A DNA stretch of 42,277 nt, taken from IMG/VR virus record IMGVR_UViG_3300034272_001526, positions 1-42,277 of that record. One strand, 5' to 3'. Under the pieces are notes generated by a model. That model was not told the origin of the DNA, ran no database searches, and saw only the letters and a list, made by a program, of their open reading frames with translations. Source of the stretch: a virus. Below, piece by piece: positions 37,098 to 42,277 of this stretch. Made by a program: the position numbers and the translations under genes. Numbering within the stretch: the stretch's first letter is position 1; each line of letters opens with the position of its first letter.

Positions 37098-37609
37098 CGC
37101 TCGACACGATCCCGACGCCGGTCCCGACGCCGAACCACGGGCCGCAGCGCACGCAGACGGCATTATGCTGCTGGCATAGTACCGCTGGCGGGTCGGCGCT
37201 GTCGTCGGCGCAGTGGATCGCCCGCCCGAACAGCGGCGCGGGCTACCACTACCTGATCGAGCGCGACGGCAGCGTGATCGCCTCGACGCCGCTCGGGGTC
37301 ACGGCCTACCACGCGGGCGTCAGCGCATGGCCCGTGCCGCCCGCTGGCGTCCCCGCTGGCGTGTCGATCAATCGCCGGTCGGTTGGTGTCGCCTTCGCGA
37401 ACAAGAACGACGGCAGCGAGCCGGTGACGCCCGCGCAGATCAACGCGGCGGTGGCGCTGGCGGTGCTCTTGGCGGCACGCTATCCGGCGTTGGCGTCACC
37501 ATCAGCGCACATCCGGCACCGCGACTGCGCGCCGGGTCGCAAGTCAGATCCGCTGCCTGAGGCGCTCCACTGGCCAGCGTTCGTGGCCCGACTCACGGCG
37601 GCGCTGTGA
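37094..37609 (+). CDS. N-acetylmuramoyl-L-alanine amidase endolysin
   Basis: GTG 37094 overlaps the holin stop. The 171-residue protein is a single Amidase_2 (PGRP-like) domain: CCWHSTAGGSALSSAQWIAR with His 28, GAGYHYLIERDGSVIASTPL (48-67), AYHAG, INRRSVGVAFANKNDG and HIRHRDCAPGRKSDPLP (139-155) with His 142 and Asp 152 as likely zinc ligands. It cuts the amide bond between muramic acid and the peptide stem to lyse the cell. There is no separate cell-wall-binding domain and no signal peptide, so it should depend on the holin. Confidence 0.9.
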   Translation: MTLDTIPTPVPTPNHGPQRTQTALCCWHSTAGGSALSSAQWIARPNSGAGYHYLIERDGSVIASTPLGVTAYHAGVSAWPVPPAGVPAGVSINRRSVGVAFANKNDGSEPVTPAQINAAVALAVLLAARYPALASPSAHIRHRDCAPGRKSDPLPEALHWPAFVARLTAAL

Positions 37610-38178
37610 ACCTCCTGCCCATCCTCCGCCACCGCGCCACATGGGGCATTGCCGTCGCGCTCGGCGTGCTCGTGGCGTGTGCGTGGCACGGGCACAACAA
37701 GTACGAGCAAGGTGTGCGGGACACGCGGGCGGACGCGCTGCGGGATGCTGTTGCGGCCCGCGCGGTGGCAGATTCGGTTGCCGATTCGCTGCGCACGGCG
37801 CTGACGGCGGCGCGGGGGCGCATCGATACCGTGCGCGTGGCCGTGACTCGGACCGAGGTGCGGACCCGCGTCGCGGTGACGCGCCTTGACGACGCCATTG
37901 CCACGGCGGACACAACCTGCGAGGCGCTGGCTCAAGCGGCCGCTGATGCCGCAACAGCATGGCGTGACGAGCGGGACACCCTCACCGCGCTCGTGACCGC
38001 CCAGGACCGCGCGCTGATGATCGCGGGCGACCTGCAGGCGACCGAACCAGCACGCCTTGCGGACGCCCTCCGCGTCGCGCTGGCCGAGCAGCGTCGCACG
38101 TTCCGTCCGCCGTCCCGCCTCCGCTGGCTGTCAGTGGGGGCGATTATTGGCACGGCTGTCACCCTCGGGGTGCGGTAG
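37606..38178 (+). CDS. Rz-like spanin candidate (190 aa)
   Basis: GTGA overlap with the endolysin gene. The product has an N-terminal transmembrane segment (about 12-28, TWGIAVALGVLVACAWH), a long charged coiled coil (about 35-155, RADALRDAVAARAVADSVAD onward) and a second hydrophobic stretch at the end (WLSVGAIIGTAVTLGV). The N-terminal anchor and long periplasmic helix are typical of Rz-type inner-membrane spanins. The second membrane segment is unusual. No Rz1-like lipoprotein was found inside it. This would favour a Gram-negative host. Confidence 0.6.
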   Translation: MNLLPILRHRATWGIAVALGVLVACAWHGHNKYEQGVRDTRADALRDAVAARAVADSVADSLRTALTAARGRIDTVRVAVTRTEVRTRVAVTRLDDAIATADTTCEALAQAAADAATAWRDERDTLTALVTAQDRALMIAGDLQATEPARLADALRVALAEQRRTFRPPSRLRWLSVGAIIGTAVTLGVR

Positions 38179-38180
38179 CT

Positions 38181-38372
38181 ATGCACAACGGCCGCTGGGC
38201 ACGCAAGGCGCACGAGGCGCTGACCGCCGCGCTCCAGCGTCCGCACATGATGCCGTCCGAGCCGTTCGACCGCTCGCGGCTGGCGCTGTGGCTGTGTCGC
38301 TGCGGCACCTACGGCGTGTGGAACGCTCCGGCGAACACGGTGTGCCGGACGTGCGGGGCGGCGCGTGCGTAG
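38181..38372 (+). CDS. Zinc-ribbon small protein (63 aa)
   Basis: ATG 38181 lies two bases after the previous stop. The C-terminal half holds a CRC and a CRTC knuckle around GTYGVWNAPANTV, the pattern of a RanBP2-like or small zinc ribbon. The N-terminal half is a basic helix. Its place among lysis genes is typical of moron-like small genes. Function unknown. Confidence 0.6.
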   Translation: MHNGRWARKAHEALTAALQRPHMMPSEPFDRSRLALWLCRCGTYGVWNAPANTVCRTCGAARA

Positions 38373-38868
38373 TCATTGCGTCTTGTGCGGCACTTCGTTT
38401 GACGACGTATTGCGCAGCCCGCAGCCGTGCCAGTACGCCCGTTCTGGGTTTGTCGTTTCACGTCGATCTTGGTGCGTAGTGTGCGACACACTCGACGCGC
38501 CAGTGCGGGCGACGCGAGCGATCTCGCGGCTGCGGGCTGTTGCAGAACGAGAAACGCGGCGCGCCTACCTTCGCGACTACAACGCGCGGCCGGAAGTTCG
38601 TGAGCGAAAGCGGCAACACGACGCAGCGCAACGGTTCGCAACCCGCAAAAGCTTTCGGTGCGCGACATGCCGTGGGCGCTTTGCCGGGAATCGCGAAGCG
38701 TACCGCATTATCGACGGCGTGCGCGTGCGGCTAAACCTGTGCGCGTTTTGTGCAGAGCAGCAGTACGGGCTAGCCAAAGGCAAAGCGCCTCACATTGGAT
38801 GGGCCGCGTACATGCGTGAACGCCGCGCGCGACAAAACGCAATACGAGGAAATGCCGACACGGCATGA
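38365..38868 (+). CDS. Multi-Cys zinc-binding protein (167 aa)
   Basis: GTG 38365 overlaps the previous gene by eight bases. The product has two zinc modules: CVLC with CVVC (about 5-41) and CATC with CAFC (about 97-132), linked by a highly basic helix (RRAYLRDYNARPEVRERKRQ). A C-terminal basic helix follows. This pairing recalls HNH-like or zinc-ribbon proteins that bind nucleic acid, but no catalytic HNH motif is present. It lies between lysis and secreted-protein genes and may be a later insertion. Confidence 0.6.
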   Translation: MRSHCVLCGTSFDDVLRSPQPCQYARSGFVVSRRSWCVVCDTLDAPVRATRAISRLRAVAERETRRAYLRDYNARPEVRERKRQHDAAQRFATRKSFRCATCRGRFAGNREAYRIIDGVRVRLNLCAFCAEQQYGLAKGKAPHIGWAAYMRERRARQNAIRGNADTA

Positions 38869-38938
38869 AGTGCGCAGCGTCGGTCCTTCTCGTGAAGGTT
38901 GCCCGGCAGGTAGGACGTCCCATCCCCGGCGCTGCACT
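38869..38938 (+). promoter_or_regulatory. Possible structured RNA leader
   Basis: The 88-base gap before the secreted-protein gene can fold with outer arms AGTGCGCAGCG (38869-38879) and CGCTGCACT (38930-38938, one GC bulge) and an inner CCTTC-TCGT-GAAGG hairpin (38885-38898). Just before it, ATGCCGACACGGCAT (38852-38866) ends the upstream gene as another palindrome. It could be a terminator or leader control element. Confidence 0.4.
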
Positions 38939-38956
38939 CCCTTTCGCCTCATTGCT

Positions 38957-39298
38957 ATGCGCCTCCTCCTCCTCGCCCTCGTGCTCGCCGCGCCGGTGTC
39001 CGCACAGACCGCCGTGCGTGACCTGCCCAACCCATGCGCGCTGGGGCCGGGCATCGGCCAGTGGCTTGACGCGCCGCAGATCGGCGCCATTGATGTCGAG
39101 CGGCGCGACGAGACACGGTTTGTCGCCGCCGACGGCACCTGCCGCGCGGTGGTCACCCTGCGTCGCACGGATGCAGGCGACCGCTACCTCGTCGCGTGGC
39201 CGCCGTGCCGAGGGGCGCAGTGGCGCATCCACCCAACGCTCTACGTTCACCGCGCGAGTGCGCTCACCCGCGCCGCGCAGCCACCGGCCTGCCCGTGA
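38957..39298 (+). CDS. Secreted/periplasmic hypothetical protein (113 aa)
   Basis: ATG 38957 is chosen because it gives a clean signal peptide, MRLLLLALVLAAPVSAQ with an AXA cleavage site; the longer frame upstream is not natural. The mature part has three or four Cys (NPCALGPGIGQW, GTCRAVVTLRR, PPCRGAQW), which could form disulfides outside the cytoplasm. No lipobox is present, so it is not an outer spanin of the Rz1 type. It may act at the envelope during lysis or exclusion. Confidence 0.65.
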   Translation: MRLLLLALVLAAPVSAQTAVRDLPNPCALGPGIGQWLDAPQIGAIDVERRDETRFVAADGTCRAVVTLRRTDAGDRYLVAWPPCRGAQWRIHPTLYVHRASALTRAAQPPACP

Positions 39299-39738
39299 TC
39301 GCGATTGCGTTCCGCCGCTCCGTCCCGCTGACGTTCTGGTCGCAGGTCGTGCGGTTGTTCGCGGGCGCGCCCGTCCACTGTGCCATTGTGCTGCCGGACG
39401 GCACCGGCTGGGAAGCGCAGCTCGGCGTCGGCGTGCAGCCAGTGTTCGTGCCGCCCGATGACGCCGACTGGGAACGCGTCCCCGTACAGGCAAAGGCGCT
39501 GACCGCGATCCGCTTTGCGCATCGGCGCGCTGGCGCGCGCTACGACCTGCTCGGCGCGGTGCTCTACGGGACGCCGCTCACATCGCGGGACCGCTGGACC
39601 TGCTCGGAGCTGTGCGCGGAGGCGCTCGCAGAAGCGGGCGCACCGCTCTCGATTCTTCCCGCCGGACGCACCCCGCGCCGACTGCGCGCGTGGGCGCTGG
39701 CGCACACACACACGGAGACGCCGCATCATGCCGTATGA
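39295..39738 (+). CDS. Permuted papain-like (NlpC/P60-related) protein
   Basis: GTG 39295 overlaps the previous TGA. The 147-residue product has the order of circularly permuted NlpC/P60 (YiiX/YaeF-like) enzymes: His in PVHCAIVLPDG (28 region) comes first and Cys in RWTCSELCAEAL (Cys 103) later, with ARYDLLGAVLYG between. Such enzymes cut amide bonds in peptidoglycan peptides or lipids. Located between lysis and tail-fibre genes, it may be a second wall-active enzyme or a virion protein. Confidence 0.75.
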   Translation: MIAIAFRRSVPLTFWSQVVRLFAGAPVHCAIVLPDGTGWEAQLGVGVQPVFVPPDDADWERVPVQAKALTAIRFAHRRAGARYDLLGAVLYGTPLTSRDRWTCSELCAEALAEAGAPLSILPAGRTPRRLRAWALAHTHTETPHHAV

Positions 39739-40327
39739 CCTGAATACCGTCGCCCACGGCGACAGCCTCGCGTTCCTGTCCACGACGTTCCCATCGACCG
39801 CTGTCCTCGAGGTCCGCACTGGTGCGCCGCCTGGCGTCGCCAATGCGGCCACGGGCACGCTGCTGTGGACGTTCACCCTTGCGAGCGGCTGGGCCGCCGT
39901 GTCGGGCGTCTCACGCTCGTTGGCCGGGGTGCCGCTGACGGCGAACACGAGCAACGCGGGCACGGCAGGCCACTTCCGGCTGCGGAACGCGGGCGACACG
40001 GCGCGCATCGAGGGCAGCGCGGGCGTGCAGGTTGTGATCGCGACCAATGCGCTGACGGCGGCCAACGGCAACGTGCTGAACTTCGCGGCCACGACGGGCG
40101 TCGTCGTCGGCATGAACGTGTCGGGCACTGGCATCGTGGCCGGGTCGTCTGTCATCGCCGTGACCGGCACGACGGTCACGCTCTCCATGAGCAGCACGGC
40201 GGGCGTGTCGAGCGCAGCGTCGATCACGTTCACGCCCGACCTCGTGCTGGACAACGCCGTGCTCACATCCGGCCAGTCGCTCTCGGTGAACAGCTTCACG
40301 ATCAGCAGCACGGACAACCAGCCGTGA
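39728..40327 (+). CDS. Beta-rich tail fibre-region protein (199 aa)
   Basis: ATG 39728 lies within the end of the previous gene. The product has an N-terminal jelly-roll-like part (LEVRTGAPPGVANAATGTLL) and a repeat common in phage fibres (about 115-175): VVVGMNVSGTGIVAGSSVIA, VTGTTVTLSMSSTAGVSSAA and SITF. It ends SVNSFTISSTDNQP. It should be part of the tail-fibre or receptor apparatus. Confidence 0.7.
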   Translation: MPYDLNTVAHGDSLAFLSTTFPSTAVLEVRTGAPPGVANAATGTLLWTFTLASGWAAVSGVSRSLAGVPLTANTSNAGTAGHFRLRNAGDTARIEGSAGVQVVIATNALTAANGNVLNFAATTGVVVGMNVSGTGIVAGSSVIAVTGTTVTLSMSSTAGVSSAASITFTPDLVLDNAVLTSGQSLSVNSFTISSTDNQP

Positions 40328-40749
40328 TGTTTTACATCGTCTATCGATCCGACACCGGCGCGATGGTGAGCAGCGGGACGGTCATCGCCACTCCGTTGCC
40401 GGACGGCCTCGCCGCCGTGCCGTATGAAAGCGCGCCAGACTTCGCGCTGGTGCAGTGGGACGCGACGCAGCGCATGCTCGTGCCACGTCCTCCGCGCGTC
40501 CGCTCGACCATCTCGCGGCAGACGTTCATGGATCGACTCGGCGACGCGTGCTTGGTCGCGGTCCATCTCGCCGCACAAGGCACGACAGGGCAGGCGGCGG
40601 CGCTCCGCGCGTGGCTGCTGCGCTTTCAGGTGGTGAGCGACATCGACGTGCTCGACCCGCGCACGATTGCGGGGGTCGATGCGCTGATCGCAGCCGGGCT
40701 GCTTGACGCCGCGCGTCGGGACGCGGTGCTCGCGACGGTGCCGATGTGA
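40327..40749 (+). CDS. Tail fibre-region protein with helical end (140 aa)
   Basis: TGATG joins it to the gene before. The product has a beta-rich start (MFYIVYRSDTGAMVSSGTVI) typical of small fibre-associated proteins, then ISRQTFMDRLGDACLVAVHL and a helical part ending DALIAAGLLDAARRDAVLAT. The ISRxxFxxRLxD segment is widely found in phage proteins located just after fibre genes, in lines with tail assembly or chaperone roles. Role inferred. Confidence 0.7.
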   Translation: MFYIVYRSDTGAMVSSGTVIATPLPDGLAAVPYESAPDFALVQWDATQRMLVPRPPRVRSTISRQTFMDRLGDACLVAVHLAAQGTTGQAAALRAWLLRFQVVSDIDVLDPRTIAGVDALIAAGLLDAARRDAVLATVPM

Positions 40750-41543
40750 GTAACTGGCCGCTGGTGCGAGTCGATGCGTCAATGGTGGCCTCGACGTATG
40801 TCGATAACGACAACGTCGATGTCCTGCTGACGCCGTCGGCCACCGCGCACGCGTTGAGCAGTTATGTGCAGCTGACGGCGAATGCGCCGAGTGCGGAGGG
40901 GCTCGTGTTGTCCGTGTCGCCAAACGCGGATACGGGCGGTCGGTATCTCGTGACCATTGCGACCGGCGCGAGTGGGTCCGAGGAGCCGCTCGTGTCGAAT
41001 CTGGCGATGAACATTCTCGGGTATCGCTCGCCCTACGCGCTGCAGGCGTATCTCCCGATCCGGGTCCCGGCGGGTCGCCTCGCCGCCGCATGCCGGTGCA
41101 GCATCGGCGGCGCTCCGAACGTGGCGGTCGCAGTCTCGCTCGTGCGCAGCGGCGCGCTGTACCCGGTCGGATATCACCGATGCGACACGTTCGGCGCGGA
41201 CACGACGACCACGAGCGGCACGACAACGATTACGGGCGCGTATGGCGGCGGTGCGCGAGTGGAGTTCGTCGCCAGCACCGCGCGAGCGTATCGCGCGTGG
41301 GGCGTGAGCTTCGGGTCGGTCAGCGACACGGGTGGTATTGCGCTGATGTCGCTGTACGTCGGCGCGAGCGGGTCTGAAGTGCGGGCGTCCGAGCGCGTCG
41401 GGCTGCCCGGCCAGTGGGGCAACGCGTCTGTCGCGCTGATGTGGGGGCCGTACCCGTGCGCGATCCCGGCGAGCACGCGCGTCTCGCTCGCGTTTGATCG
41501 CAATGTCGCCGTCGCGACACCCATCCTTCACCTGTTCGCCTGA
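40746..41543 (+). CDS. Tail fibre-region beta-sandwich protein (265 aa)
   Basis: GTGA overlap with the gene before. The product is almost entirely beta strands with Ser/Thr/Gly loops: VDNDNVDVLLTPSATAHALS, ISLxxN-type strand pairs, SNLAMNILGYRSPYALQAYL and two parallel half-modules with YPVGYHRCDTFGADTTTTSG and GIALMSLYVGASGSEVRASE. Likely a virion surface or receptor-binding part. Confidence 0.65.
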   Translation: MSNWPLVRVDASMVASTYVDNDNVDVLLTPSATAHALSSYVQLTANAPSAEGLVLSVSPNADTGGRYLVTIATGASGSEEPLVSNLAMNILGYRSPYALQAYLPIRVPAGRLAAACRCSIGGAPNVAVAVSLVRSGALYPVGYHRCDTFGADTTTTSGTTTITGAYGGGARVEFVASTARAYRAWGVSFGSVSDTGGIALMSLYVGASGSEVRASERVGLPGQWGNASVALMWGPYPCAIPASTRVSLAFDRNVAVATPILHLFA

Positions 41544-41890
41544 TGCCTGCCTCAATCGCCAGCGAGAACACGACGACGCCGACGCTCGCCACGGACACCA
41601 CGCTCGTCACACAGGCGGGGCCGACGGGCGGCGGGTGCTACGTGCTGCACGTTGATGCCGTGAACCTGGCGAACGGGGAGACGCTTACGCTCACGCTGCG
41701 GACGCGCGCTCGGCCCGGCGGCACCACCCGAACCGCGTTCAGCGCACCGTATCAGCACACGCAATCCGATCCCGTCAAGATCTCGCCGCTCATCGCCGTG
41801 CCGTCCGGCTCGGAGCTGATCGCCGTGCTGCGACAGGACGGCGGCACCGCCCGCGCGTTCCCGTGGGCGCTCATCCGGATCGACGCATGA
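41543..41890 (+). CDS. Small beta-rich tail-region protein (115 aa)
   Basis: TGATG joins it to the gene before. The product (MPASIASENTTTPTLATDTT) forms a single beta-sandwich: YVLHVDAVNLANGETLTLTL, RTRARPGGTTRTAFSAPYQH, then SDPVKISPLIAVPSGSELIA and VLRQDGGTARAFPWALIRID. The pattern of a GxxYxLxxDxxNLxxGxxLTL start occurs in small phage proteins near fibres. Probably a virion accessory protein. Confidence 0.65.
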   Translation: MPASIASENTTTPTLATDTTLVTQAGPTGGGCYVLHVDAVNLANGETLTLTLRTRARPGGTTRTAFSAPYQHTQSDPVKISPLIAVPSGSELIAVLRQDGGTARAFPWALIRIDA

Positions 41891-41928
41891 GCGACCGCCG
41901 TCCACTCACCCTCCGCCTGAAACCATAA
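41887..41928 (+). CDS. Tiny bridging ORF (13 aa)
   Basis: ATGA overlaps the previous stop and TAATG overlaps the fibre start. The peptide is MSDRRPLTLRLKP. It most likely passes ribosomes to the fibre gene, which has no other ribosome site of note. Confidence 0.35.
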   Translation: MSDRRPLTLRLKP

Positions 41929-42277
41929 TGGCACGTCTGTGGAAGGATGCGGCCGCGAGCACGCTCGCCAGCAGCATCACGACGAGCACCACGTCGCTCA
42001 CGCTGGCGACGGGCGAGGGGGTTCGATTCCCTGCGCCGACGGGCCTCGACTTCTTCATCTTGACGCTCGAAGAGGTGGACGGGAGCAACGTCGTCCTCGG
42101 GCGCGAACAGGTGATGTGTACCGCGCGCGTCGGTGATGTGCTGACCGTCACGCGAGCGCAGGAGGACACGGTCGCCCGCGCGGCGCCAGCGGGCACCCGC
42201 GCCGAGTTGCGTATCACGGCGGCCGCGATGGCGGCGCTCGGTCTGGGGCTGGATGTCTCCAGCACGGCGCTGGCAAG
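41928..42277 (+). CDS. Tail fibre protein, N-terminal part (3' truncated by window edge)
   Basis: The frame runs off the window after 116 full codons. The product starts MARLWKDAAASTLASSITTS and has LTLATGEGVRFPAPTGLDFF, then EQVMCTARVGDVLTVTRAQE, then AELRITAAAMAAL, the standard N-terminal domain by which many phage fibres attach to the tail. It probably continues into the open frame at 2-439: the last two bases plus base 1 make one Ser codon, and the frames match with no stop between. Confidence 0.8.
   Translation, partial: MARLWKDAAASTLASSITTSTTSLTLATGEGVRFPAPTGLDFFILTLEEVDGSNVVLGREQVMCTARVGDVLTVTRAQEDTVARAAPAGTRAELRITAAAMAALGLGLDVSSTALA

Noticed and set aside
39247-41226. Reverse open frame of 659 codons
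   Set aside because: It is antisense to five coupled forward genes; long antisense frames are common at this GC content, and its product is Arg/Ala/Pro-rich without motifs.
1-42277. Integrase, attachment site, tRNA genes or terminal repeats
   Set aside because: No recombinase motif, cloverleaf or end-to-end duplication was seen on reading both strands; a full computed search was not possible.

Overview
The window is a GC-rich tailed-phage genome (Caudoviricetes), most like a siphovirus. It has a tail tube and an 835-residue tape measure but no tail sheath, and I found no integrase, rRNA or tRNA. The host cannot be named. Many genes start with GTG, and stop and start codons overlap (ATGA, GTGA or TGATG) along nearly every transcription unit. 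The window looks like a complete, circularly permuted genome: the reading frame open at the right end (41928 onward) continues in frame into the open frame at the left end (to 439), which would make one tail-fibre protein.

Layout. 1-3515 (+): the end of the tail-fibre region, a 14-fold repeat protein and an HTH-metallophosphoesterase. 3666-7595 (+): a small HTH protein, a Gam-like DNA-end protector and a run of tiny coupled genes. 7626-7983 (-): a two-gene unit with a textbook promoter and a palindromic operator. 8066-15154 (+): a Mom-like DNA-modification gene, a Cro/C1-type regulator, then a replication and recombination block (Sak4-like ATPase, DUF669 probable SSB, RadD-like helicase, PrimPol primase-helicase). 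A strong hairpin terminator follows at 15181-15214. 15234-18144 (-): small accessory genes including a DUF7227/gp88-like protein, separated by CA-rich leaders, hairpins and a 16-bp tandem repeat array. 18145-19245: a gene-free region with DnaA boxes, a run of small palindromes, 20-bp iterons, an array of CAACTGTCAC sites and an AT-rich tract, a good candidate replication origin and control region. 19246-42277 (+): VRR-NUC nuclease, terminase, portal, head, tail, lysis and tail-fibre genes in one long late unit.

The most striking feature is in the large terminase gene. A 318-codon intein (21481-22434) interrupts the conserved nuclease motif between the DHA and DALGY residues. Its splicing domains are in the terminase frame. 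The homing endonuclease between them is not: a complete 204-residue HNH protein with two zinc knuckles is encoded in the -1 frame, with its own ATG (21744) and TAG (22356). The host frame stays open for about 200 codons of low-complexity sequence across it. This is a homing gene nested out of frame inside an intein, a different arrangement from the usual in-frame endonuclease domain.

Other points of interest are a capsid leader with two hairpins sharing the same loop and a competing 10-bp helix near the capsid start, a perfect 14-bp hairpin inside the head-morphogenesis gene, a G-quadruplex-like tract inside a regulator gene, and a duplicated hairpin-leader cassette between reverse-strand genes.
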